The notes: generated by a model not told the origin, from the sequence alone. A stretch of DNA of 64,000 bases from Cyanobacteria bacterium CYA (GCA_008363215.1 RHKP01000004.1:62001-126000); one strand, 5' to 3'; shown: positions 53,573-62,605, numbered from the stretch's first letter. Translations and numbers: made by a program.

Positions 53573-53633
53573 GCTGTCGCGGCGCCGCCAGGCGTTGCGG
53601 TGCTGCGACCCGGGGTCCAAGGGGGTCTGATTC

Positions 53634-54047
53634 GTGAAGAAGCACAAGAAGAAGGGGTCGGTGAGCGACACCGAACTGGAAGTCCTCAAGGTTCTGTGGG
53701 ATCTCGGACAGGGGACGGTGCGAGATCTGATGGAGAAACTGGAGGCGCAGGGACGCATTTGGGCGTACACCACGGTGCAGACGCTGGTGATGCGGCTCAA
53801 GCAGAAGGGGTTTGTCTCCACGCGCAAGGACGGCAAGGCGCACCTGTTCACGCCGGCGGTGAGCCAGCCGGAGTTGCTCAGTCTGGAACTGGGTGACCTG
53901 GCAGACCGGGTGTGTGACGGGCGGGCGACGCCGTTGATGCTGACGCTGGTGCGAGAGCACGCGTTTTCTGCGGAGGAGTTGCGGGAGTTGAGGAGGATGC
54001 TGGACGCGATTGACGATCCGGCGGGCGGGGGCCGTCGAAGGGACTGA
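53634..54047 (+). CDS. BlaI/MecI-family transcriptional repressor
   Basis: A 137-aa winged-helix dimeric repressor. The HTH region is SDTELEVLKVLWDLGQGTVR followed by AYTTVQTLVMRLKQKGFVST, the typical BlaI recognition helix and wing. The C-terminal helices provide dimerisation and the protease-sensitive linker. GTG start with AGGGGG upstream. It is followed after 14 bp by an M56 peptidase, the classic repressor/antirepressor order. Confidence 0.9.
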   Translation: MKKHKKKGSVSDTELEVLKVLWDLGQGTVRDLMEKLEAQGRIWAYTTVQTLVMRLKQKGFVSTRKDGKAHLFTPAVSQPELLSLELGDLADRVCDGRATPLMLTLVREHAFSAEELRELRRMLDAIDDPAGGGRRRD

Positions 54048-54061
54048 GGGAGGCGGGGCGC

Positions 54062-56893
54062 GTGCTGGGATGGCTGGTGGAAAATACGCTGCTCGCCTGC
54101 CTGGTGGCCGGACCGATGTTGCTGCTGGAGCGTCGTTGGCGTGGGCGTCCGGCGGTGTGCCACACGATCTGGGTGACGGTGCTGCTGGTGCTGCTGCTGC
54201 CTCCGGTGGAGATTTCAAGCCCGGTGGCCATCCGCGGGCATTTCCGCGAGAGCATCGTGGAACTGGAGACGTCGGCGTGGCTTCGGCTGGAGCGGTTGGA
54301 TCCTGCGGGCGAGTGGGCGCAGACGCAGGCACCCGCGCCGTCGACGGTAGCGCGGGAACCGGAATGGGGGGAGATCGGTCCGGATTACGTAGGCGGAGGC
54401 GAGCAGGCAGCGCTGACGCTGGGCAGCAGCGGGGATCACGCGGGTGTGCTGCCTGTGCTTCGTGCGCCGGCGCGCGCGACATCGAGTTTGTCGTCGAACT
54501 CGGTGCCGGGGCGGCGCGGGTGGATCGATCTGCCCAGTCCGGCGGCGACCAGCGTGTTTTTCCGGACGGTCTGGCTGGGCGGAGCGGCGGTGAGTCTGGC
54601 GATATTCCTGTGGCGTGTGCGCCGGATCGATCGGCTGGTGCGACGGTCGAGCGTGCCTGGAGCGGCGTTGCAGGAGCGCGTGCGTCTGGTGGCCGAACGA
54701 CTGGGCGTGCGCATGCCCGAGTTGCGGACATTTCCGGGCATGGGAACGCCGATGGTGTGGGGGCTCGGTCGCCCGGTGATGCTGTGGCCCGGGGGCATGG
54801 CGTGTGCGGATGAGGGTTCGGCTGGTCTGATAGCGCACGAGTTGGCGCATCTGCGTCGGCACGATCACTGGATCGCGTGCGTGCAGGTGTTTGCGTCGGC
54901 GCTGCTGTGGTGGCATCCGCTGGCGCGGCTGGCCAGGCGGCGAATCGAGCGGTATGCGGAGTTGGCGTGTGATGCGTGGGCGGTGAACGCCGTCAACGGG
55001 CATCGACGCGACTATGCCGAGGCGATCATCGGGGTGGTGGAGCGGCTGGGCAGCGTGCGGCACTCGGCGCCGGCGCTGGCGGCCTCGGGCGGGGGCAAGA
55101 CGGCGCTGGTGGAGCGACTGTGGGTAGTGATGGCGGCGAGAGCAACGGCGCGCGGTTCGCGGACGATACTTGCGGCGGCGGTTGCGATCGTGGCGTTGCT
55201 GCTGCCGACGATGTCGCCCGGTGAGGCGCGGCAGGGTGCTGCCGAAGACCTGCCCGAACTGGACGAGCGTGTGCGCACCATCGCGGCATTTGCGGCGATG
55301 AAGCGTGAAGGCGATGACTGGTACGAGGTACGCTCGTGGCCGCAGGCCGACGGGGCGTATCGCTCGGCGTTGCGGCTGAAGGGCGGGGATCCGTCGGTGC
55401 TGGCGCGACTGGGCATCACGCTGATCCACCTGGATGAACCGGGCGAAGCGGAGGAGTTGATCCGGGCGAGCATGGAAGCGGGGGGGCGCAAGGCCGAGTT
55501 GCGGTACTGGCTGGGGAACATGGCGGCGCGGGAAGGCGATGCTGAAACGGCGCTTGCCGAACTCGAGCAGTCGATGCGCATGGGTATGGACCTGGGCGAG
55601 CGATTTGAGAGCGAGGGCGTGTTCTCTGCATTGCGTGAGAGCGATGCGGGGCGAGAGTTCGGCGAGCGGGCGCGTCGCGTGCATGAACTGCGTGAACAGG
55701 CGCGTGCGCACATGAAGGCGCACGAGGCCGAGGAGGCGCTGGTCGCGCTGGACGAGTTGTCGAGGCTTTGTCCCGAGGATGGAGCGACGTGGCACTTCGT
55801 AAGTTACTGCGCGATTGCATTGGAGCGGTTTGACGAGGCCGCTGCGGCTCTTGAGAAGCAGAGGGAACTGGGCTATCGCCTATCGGTGCAGGCGTACAAC
55901 GAGGCGTGCCTGCATGCGCTGCTCGGTCGGGCTGGAGATGCGGTGGAGGCGTTCGAGCGGGCGGTGGATGAGGGTTTCACGGACTATGCGCTGGCGCGGA
56001 GCGATCCGGACCTGGAGGCAGTCCGCACCGACCCGCGATTCTTGAAGGCGCTGTCGCGTGTGACCGACGCGGAGAAGTTGAAGCGCGAGTTGGCGGTGGC
56101 GCGCGAGTTTTATGAATGGGATCGCGTGCTCGAGTTGTGCGCCCGGACGGGGACTTCCGTTGACATGGGCGGGCTGAAGGAGGCCCGCGGGAAGGAAGGG
56201 TCTGGCGGCATGATTGCGCGCGAGTGTGCGAACGCGCTGGGGGAACTTGGGCGATATGACGCCGCCCGTGACGTGCTGGTGACGGCGATGCAGAAGGGGA
56301 TGGATACGGGCGAAGGTTTGTTCGAACTGGCACGCATTGAGGCGATGGCCGGACGGTTGGACGAGGCCGCAGCGGCGCTGCGGGCGGCAGGCCTTGCGGG
56401 GATGCGGGACGTCGAACGGGTGCGTTCGGATGCACGGTTGGCGGGCCTGCTGGCGCGGGACGTTGTGCGGACGGCGATGTACGACGCCGTGGCGCGGGGC
56501 GAACTGGCTCGATTCGGCGCCAAGACGTGGGAGCAACTGGCCGGCAAGGCCGACGAGCGATTGGCGGTGAATGCGCAGGATCGGAGCGCGTTGCATGAGC
56601 GGGGCTGGGCGAAACTGCGGCTGGGAGACTATGCGTCGGCGCAGGCGGACTTTGAAGCGCTGTACGCTGCCGGCTGGAAAACGCCTGTGTCGGCATACAA
56701 CGTCGCATGCGTGCTGGCCCAGCAGGGACAGCGGGCGGCCGCGATGGAATGGCTCGAGCGTGCCGTGGCAGGCGGGATGGACGATGCCGAGATGATCGCG
56801 GGTGATCGCGACCTCAGGGCGCTGCGTGACGAGCCGGCGTTCAAGGAGTTGCTGGTGCGGCTGCGCGAGCCGGCGGTGGCGGCGACGCCCTGA
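54062..56893 (+). CDS. M56 (BlaR1-like) membrane peptidase with TPR tail
   Basis: A 943-aa membrane protein. The N-terminal part (about 1-330) is BlaR1-like: several transmembrane helices and a zinc-peptidase core with LIAHELAHLRRHDHW (H259, E260, H263) and ERYAELACDAWAV supplying the third ligand. The rest (~400-940) is a chain of TPR-like helical pairs, with units such as AYRSALRLKGGDPSVLARLG and VQAYNEACLHALLGRAGDAV, and lacks the penicillin-binding sensor domain of BlaR1. The hydrophobic segment near 370-390 (RTILAAAVAIVALLLP) places the TPR part on the far side of the membrane. GTG start at 54062. It likely cleaves or inactivates the adjacent BlaI in response to an unknown signal sensed through the TPR array. 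Confidence 0.88.
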   Translation: MLGWLVENTLLACLVAGPMLLLERRWRGRPAVCHTIWVTVLLVLLLPPVEISSPVAIRGHFRESIVELETSAWLRLERLDPAGEWAQTQAPAPSTVAREPEWGEIGPDYVGGGEQAALTLGSSGDHAGVLPVLRAPARATSSLSSNSVPGRRGWIDLPSPAATSVFFRTVWLGGAAVSLAIFLWRVRRIDRLVRRSSVPGAALQERVRLVAERLGVRMPELRTFPGMGTPMVWGLGRPVMLWPGGMACADEGSAGLIAHELAHLRRHDHWIACVQVFASALLWWHPLARLARRRIERYAELACDAWAVNAVNGHRRDYAEAIIGVVERLGSVRHSAPALAASGGGKTALVERLWVVMAARATARGSRTILAAAVAIVALLLPTMSPGEARQGAAEDLPELDERVRTIAAFAAMKREGDDWYEVRSWPQADGAYRSALRLKGGDPSVLARLGITLIHLDEPGEAEELIRASMEAGGRKAELRYWLGNMAAREGDAETALAELEQSMRMGMDLGERFESEGVFSALRESDAGREFGERARRVHELREQARAHMKAHEAEEALVALDELSRLCPEDGATWHFVSYCAIALERFDEAAAALEKQRELGYRLSVQAYNEACLHALLGRAGDAVEAFERAVDEGFTDYALARSDPDLEAVRTDPRFLKALSRVTDAEKLKRELAVAREFYEWDRVLELCARTGTSVDMGGLKEARGKEGSGGMIARECANALGELGRYDAARDVLVTAMQKGMDTGEGLFELARIEAMAGRLDEAAAALRAAGLAGMRDVERVRSDARLAGLLARDVVRTAMYDAVARGELARFGAKTWEQLAGKADERLAVNAQDRSALHERGWAKLRLGDYASAQADFEALYAAGWKTPVSAYNVACVLAQQGQRAAAMEWLERAVAGGMDDAEMIAGDRDLRALRDEPAFKELLVRLREPAVAATP

Positions 56894-56916
56894 TGTGAGT
56901 TACACAGGGCGGCGCG

Positions 56917-56941
56917 AATCACGGAGCGAAAGCGCGTGATT
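56917..56941. terminator. Hairpin between the M56 gene and the zinc-protein gene
   Basis: AATCACG / CGTGATT (7-bp stem); the loop holds a GC-GAAA-GC mini-hairpin. It lies in the 86-bp spacer where two genes converge and probably ends both transcripts. No T-run. Confidence 0.45.
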
Positions 56942-56979
56942 GCGATCACGGCCTTTCATCGATCCGGCTGCGCGAGGTG

Positions 56980-57318
56980 TCAGATTTCGGGTTTGCGCCA
57001 GTCCCAGTCGGGGTCGTGGTGCAGTTTTCCGGCCGACTGCTTGATGCAGTTGAGGCAGATCCACGCGGACTCGATGGCCGGGCTGTGCCACCCGGATGTG
57101 GACTTGGCTTCCAGGCACATGGTGCAAGCGTGCTCGGCGTCGGGCGTCGCGGCGAGCAGCAGAACTTCGGTGTAGGCAACGGAGAGGCAAGGCCCGCAAA
57201 TGAGGCTGCCTTTGTGTCCTTCGACCATGGGGAAGGTGCCGTCCCAGGCGCGGCCGCAGAAGTCGCACAGGAAGTCGTGCGGGTGCATGTCCTGGGGATT
57301 GGCGCCGGGTCGATGCAT
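56980..57318 (-). CDS. Multi-CxxC zinc-binding protein
   Basis: A 112-aa small protein with four paired cysteine motifs: LCDFCGRAW, LICGPCLSV, ACTMCLEA and WICLNCIKQ. The first pair plus second resemble a ClpX-type C4 zinc finger (CxxC-x~20-CxxC), suggesting two zinc ribbons. The end, HHDPDWDWRKPEI, is acidic/aromatic. The ATG at 57318 starts 3 bp after the phosphatase stop codon (TGACCATG), so the pair is translationally coupled. It is the last gene of a four-gene minus-strand operon. Function unknown; protein or nucleic-acid binding is plausible. Confidence 0.8.
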   Translation of the reverse strand: MHRPGANPQDMHPHDFLCDFCGRAWDGTFPMVEGHKGSLICGPCLSVAYTEVLLLAATPDAEHACTMCLEAKSTSGWHSPAIESAWICLNCIKQSAGKLHHDPDWDWRKPEI

Positions 57319-57320
57319 GG

Positions 57321-58127
57321 TCAGCGTGGGAGAGAGGAGGCAGGCAGGAGGGCACGTAGGGAATCGTGGAGGTGTCCGTTGGAGATCAGGCAGTCGGGGC
57401 TTTCGACGGTGCTCAGGCCGGACCAGTCGGAGCAGCGCCCGCCGGCCTCTTCGATGATGGGTTGAATCGCGGCGACGTCCCACTTGTGGATGAGTGGTTC
57501 GATGACGGCCTCGGCGCGGCCGGTGGCGACGAGCAGCGAAGCGTAGCAGTCGGACCAGCCTCGGTTGTGCCCGGCCTGGCGCTGGATGAGGTCGAGGGCT
57601 TCGAGGAGCCCGGCCTTGCGGAAGTAGTCGGACGAAGTGGTGAGCACGAGCGCGTGGTCGAGGGAAGCGACGGAGGAAACGTGGGTGGGGACGGGTTCGG
57701 CGTCGGCCATGCGGTGCCAGGCGCCGAGTCCGCGGGCGGCGTAGACGCTCTCGTTGAGGGCGGGCATGTGGATGACGCCGGCGACCATTTCGCCGTTCTT
57801 TTCGAGGCCGACGAGGGTGCCGTAGAGCGGGACGCCGTGAATGAAGGAGAAGGTGCCGTCGATGGGGTCAACGATCCATGTGAAGGGGCTGGTGCCGGCG
57901 CACAGCCCGTACTCCTCACCGGCGACGGCATCTGCGGGATAGCGGGCGCCGATGATCTGGCGGAGGGAGTGCTCGGCCATGCGATCGGCGCGGGTGACGG
58001 GGGTGCCGTCGCCTTTGGTTTCGATGCCCAGGGCGCGAGTGTTGAAGTAATCGAGGGTGACCTTACCGGCCTCGATGGCGGCGTGCAGCGCCAGGTCGAG
58101 GCGTTGTTTGAGGTCGTGGTCAGGCAT
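57321..58127 (-). CDS. Inositol-monophosphatase-family phosphatase (HisN-like)
   Basis: A 268-aa Mg-dependent sugar/histidinol phosphatase. The metal-binding signatures are AGEEYG, WIVDPIDGTFSFIHG (the DPxDGTxxF motif) and HKWDVAAIQPIIEEAGG. The overall layout is closest to HisN-type histidinol phosphatases, but other members act on inositol or 3'-phosphoadenosine phosphate. The ATG overlaps the end of the aminotransferase gene by 8 bp, so it is coupled. A phosphatase next to an AONS-type aminotransferase need not be in histidine synthesis. Confidence 0.85.
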   Translation of the reverse strand: MPDHDLKQRLDLALHAAIEAGKVTLDYFNTRALGIETKGDGTPVTRADRMAEHSLRQIIGARYPADAVAGEEYGLCAGTSPFTWIVDPIDGTFSFIHGVPLYGTLVGLEKNGEMVAGVIHMPALNESVYAARGLGAWHRMADAEPVPTHVSSVASLDHALVLTTSSDYFRKAGLLEALDLIQRQAGHNRGWSDCYASLLVATGRAEAVIEPLIHKWDVAAIQPIIEEAGGRCSDWSGLSTVESPDCLISNGHLHDSLRALLPASSLPR

Positions 58128-59244
58128 GCTGGGAGAGTACGCCGGAGGGAACGGGGGCGTAGAGCCCGGATCCGAGCGCTTCGTCGAGGCAGGCCAGGTC
58201 TTCATCATTATGTTCGCTGGTGACGCTGGCACGGAAGTAGAGCGGGCATGGGCCTCCGGGATAGGCGATGAGCGGGACAAAGAGCCCGAGCCCGGCGAGG
58301 TGGCCGGCGAGGGCGCGCATCTGGATTTCGTCTCCGGGCGAGAAGGCGAAGATTGGGGTCTGCGACTCGAAGGAGCCAAGCCCGCGTGCGGCGAGGATTT
58401 GGGCCAGTCGGCGGGAGTTGGAGGCGAGGCGCGTGCGGCGCTCGTCGTCGGAGCGTGCGATGCGGACGGCCTCGATGGCGGCGGCGATGAGCGGCGGGGC
58501 GGTGGGGGTGGTGCAGATGTAGGCGCTGGCGAAACGCCGGGCTGCTTCGATGAAGTCAGTCGAGCCGGCGACGAACCCGCCCGCGCACCCGATGCCCTTG
58601 GCCAGCGTCGAGGTGAGGATGAGGTTGCCGTTGATCTTGACGCCGAGGAGCGCGTGCGTACCGGCACCGGCCGGGCCGAGGAGGCCGAAGCCGTGGCAGT
58701 CATCGATGAGCAGGCGGCAGCCGAGGCCGGAGAGTTCGACCAGTGGGGCGATACGTCCGTCGGCGGTGAAGACGCCGTCGGTGAAGATGACCGATTCGCT
58801 GGGGCTGAGGGTGGTGAGCCAGGCTGCGGCGGCGGATGAGTCGGCGGTGGCGTAGCGGTGGGTGGTCAGCCCGGCGGCGGCGGCGGCGTCGAAGAGGCTG
58901 CGGTGGGCGCGCTCGTCGATGATCGCGTGCTGGACGCCGAGTCGTGCGAGCGTCTGGGCGGCGGCGAGATTGGCGGTATACCCGTCGGGGACGATCAGTG
59001 CGTCGCCGGTGCGCGTGGCTTCGGCGACTTCGCGCTCCAGAATCGCGTGCAGGATGGTGTTGCCGCTGGTTTCGCGCGAGGCGGAAGTGGAGAGCCCGAA
59101 CCGGGTGATTGCCTCGGAGGCGGCGGTGAGCACGCGAGGATGGTGGGCCAGCGCCAGGTAGTTGCACCCGGCGAAGGAGAGCATCTGCCGGCCTTCGATC
59201 TCGAAAGTTGTGGCCTGAGCGGAACTGATTTCGGGGCCGGTCAT
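58120..59244 (-). CDS. PLP-dependent alpha-oxoamine synthase family enzyme (BioF/KBL-like)
   Basis: A 374-aa fold-type I PLP enzyme that would condense an amino acid with an acyl-CoA/ACP. Motifs: FAGCNYLALAHHPRVL, ASRETSGNTILHAILERE, the cofactor aspartate and histidine in LLIDDCHGFGLLGPAG, and the Schiff-base lysine in STLAKGIGCAGG. The family includes 8-amino-7-oxononanoate synthase (biotin), 2-amino-3-ketobutyrate ligase, and serine palmitoyltransferase (sphingolipids). No biotin genes are near, and the gene is coupled to a phosphatase instead, so the product is open. The ATG at 59244 is chosen as the start of homology. Confidence 0.83.
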   Translation of the reverse strand: MTGPEISSAQATTFEIEGRQMLSFAGCNYLALAHHPRVLTAASEAITRFGLSTSASRETSGNTILHAILEREVAEATRTGDALIVPDGYTANLAAAQTLARLGVQHAIIDERAHRSLFDAAAAAGLTTHRYATADSSAAAAWLTTLSPSESVIFTDGVFTADGRIAPLVELSGLGCRLLIDDCHGFGLLGPAGAGTHALLGVKINGNLILTSTLAKGIGCAGGFVAGSTDFIEAARRFASAYICTTPTAPPLIAAAIEAVRIARSDDERRTRLASNSRRLAQILAARGLGSFESQTPIFAFSPGDEIQMRALAGHLAGLGLFVPLIAYPGGPCPLYFRASVTSEHNDEDLACLDEALGSGLYAPVPSGVLSQHA

Positions 59245-59257
59245 GCGAATGGATCCA

Positions 59258-59638
59258 TCACGGGGTGGGGTCGACGATGTCGAAGGGGCGCATGTGTGCG
59301 ACTCGGGGCTTCCATTTTTCGAGCGGTTGGAGGTCAATGGGGTCCGGGGGGGAGGCGTTACGGTCCTTGGGCAAGGCGAAGCCGATGACCCGTCTCACGT
59401 CGTGCTCGCCCGACACCATGTCTGGCTTGTTTTCCATCGGCCGGCCGCCCGCAAACGCATCGATGCCCTCTCTATCGGCCAGGAGGGCGTTGCAGTCGGA
59501 GAGAGCGGCGTGGGTGTCGGCTGAATCGTGGAGTTGGATGAAAACGACGTGCGAGATAAGGCTGGGGCGGGGAGGTTGGGTTCCCTGACAGCCACCGGTC
59601 AGGAGCATGAGGAGGCTGGTGAGGAGTGCGATGCACAT
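59258..59638 (-). CDS. Small lipoprotein, possibly Dabb-like
   Basis: A 126-aa predicted lipoprotein: MCIALLTSLLMLLTGGCQG carries a lipobox with Cys at 17. The mature part starts SLISHVVFIQLHDSADTHAA and has DREGIDAFAGGRP, reminiscent of the dimeric alpha-beta barrel (Dabb) fold, where HVVxF is the first strand. The similarity is weak, and the C-terminal half (ALPKDRNASPPDPIDL) is unlike Dabb. It is the first gene of the minus-strand operon, 13 bp before the aminotransferase, and divergent from the transporter genes. Confidence 0.65.
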   Translation of the reverse strand: MCIALLTSLLMLLTGGCQGTQPPRPSLISHVVFIQLHDSADTHAALSDCNALLADREGIDAFAGGRPMENKPDMVSGEHDVRRVIGFALPKDRNASPPDPIDLQPLEKWKPRVAHMRPFDIVDPTP

Positions 59639-59730
59639 GCGTTGCACGGTTATTTCTGCACAGATCTGTGGCTTTGCTGTCAGGGGCTGCCGCTGAGCAA
59701 CGGTACGCCGATGCGGGGTGCGCGGGGGCG

Positions 59731-59759
59731 TTGTGCCGGCAGGAGGCATTCGCTAGGAT
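59731..59759 (+). promoter_or_regulatory. Promoter of the ABC-transporter operon
   Basis: TTGTGC (59731-59736), 17 bp, TAGGAT (59754-59759), then GC; the hexamers, spacing and the following GC are identical to the blaI promoter (53544-53574). It lies 71 bp before the start at 59831. GTCGT occurs just downstream (59775-59779). Confidence 0.55.
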
Positions 59760-59830
59760 GCGGTCCGACCGGGGGTCGTGGGTCGAGAGGCCACCAAGGA
59801 GGCGCCAGCGACGATGCAGCGGAGCACGGC

Positions 59831-61612
59831 ATGACCATCGGACGATCATGGGTGCTCGTTGGCGGCGCGGTGGCGGGGTTGATCCTGTGGGCGTGCGGGC
59901 TCGGTCCAAAGACGCTGGACCCGGTCCTGGGCTCTACGACCTACGAGAACCGGTGCATTGCGCTGCTCTATGAGACGCTGCTTCAGTACAAGTACCTGAA
60001 GCGGCCTCTGGAACTCGAGCCGCTGCTGCTGGCCGAGATGCCGACGATCAGCCCGGACGGGAAGACATGGCGTTTTCGGCTGAAGAAGGGGGTGTATTTC
60101 CACGACAGTCCGTGCTTCCCCGGCGGGAAGGGGCGGGAGATGAAGGCCGGCGACGTCATCTACTCGTGGAAGCGTCTTGCGGACCCGGCGAACAAGGAGA
60201 AGAATTTCTGGCTGCTCGACAAGCAGATCGTGGGCTTCAATGAGTTTCGTGACGAGCAGGCGGCGCGCGTGAAGGCGGGCGAGAAGTTCGACTACGACGC
60301 GCCGGTTTCGGGGATGCGTCTGCTGGGTGACTACGAGTTCGAGATCGAACTGACCGAGGCGGTGCAGCAGTTCGCGTGGAAACTGGCGATGTTTCAGTTG
60401 GCGGTGGTGCCGCGCGAGGCCGTGGAGGCGTTCGGGAGCAAGTTCAGCGGGCGGCCGGTGGGGACGGGTCCGTTCATTCTTGCGAACGAAGGCGACTGGT
60501 TGCGCGGGGTGCGGATCCGGTTCACTCGGAACCCCAAGTACCGAGAGGCGTATTACCCCGACGAGTGGATGCCGGAAGACGAGCAGTACGGATTTCACCT
60601 GCCGGCGGGGCAGCGGATTCCGATTGTCGATCGGGTGGACGTGACGTTTTTCGTCGAGTCGCAGCCTCAGTGGCTGGAGTTCAAGGCGGGTCGGCTGGAC
60701 ATGACGACGGTGCCGGACTTTGCGTTCGAGCAGATGTTCAGCCGCCGGACGAAGGAGTTGAAGCGATCGGAGGCGAGGGAGGGGCTGGTGCACTTCAAGG
60801 TGCCGCTGCTGGACTTCATCTTCCGCGGGTTCAACATGGAAGACCCGCTGGTGGGCGGGTATGAGCCGGAGAAGAAGGCGTTGCGGCAGGCGATCAGTCT
60901 GGCGATGGACTGGGATGAGTTGAACGAGGCGTACTACTGGGGAACGACGGTGGTGTACGACGGGCCGATTCCTCCTGGACTGGACGGGTTTCCGGCAGGC
61001 GCGGGTCATCGTGCGCCGGTGAGTTACCGTGGGCCGGATTATGCCAGGGCACGGGAAAAGTTGGTCGAGGCGGGGTATACGGTGGGCCCGGACGGGCTGG
61101 TGAGTGACCTGCCGCCGATCGATTTCTACACGAGCCGGGGGGCGGTGAGCGAGAAGATCGTGGCGTTGATGGAGCGCAATCTCGCGGAGGTGGGGATCCG
61201 GCTCAATCCGCGTTTCGTGGACTTTTCCGAACTGATCGAGGCGGTGAACAACAAGAAGGCGCCGTTTTTCAGTTTCGCGTGGGGATCGGACTATCCGGAC
61301 GCGGAGAATAACCTGGCGCTGTTCTACAGCCCCAACGTGTCGCCGGGGTCAAACCACTTCAACTACAGCCGGCCGGAGTACGACGCGATGTACGAGCAGA
61401 TCCGCACGATGCCTCCGGGCAGCGAGCGGACGGCGATGTACGAGACGATGCGGGACATGATCATAGAGGACGCGCCGTACGCGGGGTCGCTGGCACGCAC
61501 ACGGTATTACCTGAACTATCCGTGGCTGAAGAACTTCAAGCCGACGGAGAACTTTTTCAACTACGTGAAGTATCTGGACGTGGACATGGAACACCCGGAT
61601 CGGCCCCGGTAG
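59831..61612 (+). CDS. ABC-transporter substrate-binding lipoprotein (SBP_bac_5)
   Basis: A 593-aa extracytoplasmic binding protein of the peptide/nickel cluster (DppA/OppA type). The lipobox LILWAC places the lipidated Cys at residue 22, followed at once by the mature sequence KTLDPVLGSTTYENRCIALL. Typical blocks are SPDGKTWRFRLKKGVYFHD, GTGPFILAN, RQAISLAMDWDELNEAYYWG and FFSFAWGSDYPDAENNLALF. The ATG at 59831 has GGAGC upstream. Two permease genes follow in the same direction, so this is the first gene of a Dpp/Opp-like operon. Substrate specificity (peptides, nickel or other) is unknown. Confidence 0.92.
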   Translation: MTIGRSWVLVGGAVAGLILWACGLGPKTLDPVLGSTTYENRCIALLYETLLQYKYLKRPLELEPLLLAEMPTISPDGKTWRFRLKKGVYFHDSPCFPGGKGREMKAGDVIYSWKRLADPANKEKNFWLLDKQIVGFNEFRDEQAARVKAGEKFDYDAPVSGMRLLGDYEFEIELTEAVQQFAWKLAMFQLAVVPREAVEAFGSKFSGRPVGTGPFILANEGDWLRGVRIRFTRNPKYREAYYPDEWMPEDEQYGFHLPAGQRIPIVDRVDVTFFVESQPQWLEFKAGRLDMTTVPDFAFEQMFSRRTKELKRSEAREGLVHFKVPLLDFIFRGFNMEDPLVGGYEPEKKALRQAISLAMDWDELNEAYYWGTTVVYDGPIPPGLDGFPAGAGHRAPVSYRGPDYARAREKLVEAGYTVGPDGLVSDLPPIDFYTSRGAVSEKIVALMERNLAEVGIRLNPRFVDFSELIEAVNNKKAPFFSFAWGSDYPDAENNLALFYSPNVSPGSNHFNYSRPEYDAMYEQIRTMPPGSERTAMYETMRDMIIEDAPYAGSLARTRYYLNYPWLKNFKPTENFFNYVKYLDVDMEHPDRPR

Positions 61613-61639
61613 TTGCGGCAGGAGAGGGGCGCACGGCGC

Positions 61640-62605
61640 ATGTGGGCATACATCATCCGCAAACTGGTGTACAACATCCCCGTCTATCTGGGGATCATCC
61701 TGCTGACGATGGCGGCGCTGCGCGTGCGAGACCCGGTGGCGGGGTATCTGGGGAAGAACGCCACGCCCGAACAGATCGAACTTCTGACCAGGGACATGGG
61801 GCTGGACGACCCGTTCATGGTGCAGTACGGGCGGTTCCTGTGGCAGATCGTGCGGTTCGACTTCTCGGAAGAGAGTTGGGCCCAGCCGGGGCGTTCGGTG
61901 CGGAGCATCCTGATCGACTCGATCCCTCCGAGCATGTCGATCACGCTGCCGCAGGTGGCCGCATCGGCATTGCTCGCGATGGTGATCGCGTTGATCTCGG
62001 CGTACTTCCGCGGGCGGCTGGTGGACAAGGCGCTGGTGTTTCTGGCGGTGCTGGGGATGAGCATCAGTTACCTGGTGTACATCGTGTTCGGGCAGTTTTT
62101 CGGGGCGTTTTTGCCGCAGCACCTGGACTGGGACGTGCAGCCTTTCGCGATCCAGGGGTACCTGCCGTGGCTGACCGAGCCGTGGAACTGGGTGACGTAC
62201 TGCCTGCTGCCGGTGATGATCGGCGTGGTGGTGGCGATCGGATATGACACGCGGTTTTACCGGGCGGTGATGGTGGAGGAGAGCAGCCGCGACTACATCG
62301 TGACGGCGACGGCCAAGGGGGCGACCAAGCCGAAGATCATGTTCGTGCACATGCTCAAGAACGCGATGATCCCGATCATCACGCGGATCATGGCGACGCT
62401 GCCGTTTCTGATCACGGGGTCGATCCTGCTGGAGATGTACTTCAACATACCCGGGATGGGGCGGCAGTTGATCACGGCGCTGATCGCCAATGACTTTCCG
62501 GTGATCCAGGCGTTCGTGTCGGTGCTGGCGCTGCTGTTCATCCTGTCGATCATCCTGACCGACGTGCTGTACGCGCTGGTTGATCCGAGAGTGAGGCTGT
62601 CATGA
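61640..62605 (+). CDS. ABC-transporter permease, DppB/OppB type
   Basis: A 321-aa membrane permease with six transmembrane helices. The N-terminal YIIRKLVYNIPVYLGIILL matches DppB, and the cytoplasmic EAA loop is in YIVTATAKGATKPKIMFVHM, ending NPRVRL-like (DPRVRLS). The start is set at the ATG 61640, giving the normal permease N-terminus; a TTG at 61613 would add nine residues. The stop codon overlaps the start of the next permease (ATGA), a sign of stoichiometric coupling. Confidence 0.92.
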   Translation: MWAYIIRKLVYNIPVYLGIILLTMAALRVRDPVAGYLGKNATPEQIELLTRDMGLDDPFMVQYGRFLWQIVRFDFSEESWAQPGRSVRSILIDSIPPSMSITLPQVAASALLAMVIALISAYFRGRLVDKALVFLAVLGMSISYLVYIVFGQFFGAFLPQHLDWDVQPFAIQGYLPWLTEPWNWVTYCLLPVMIGVVVAIGYDTRFYRAVMVEESSRDYIVTATAKGATKPKIMFVHMLKNAMIPIITRIMATLPFLITGSILLEMYFNIPGMGRQLITALIANDFPVIQAFVSVLALLFILSIILTDVLYALVDPRVRLS

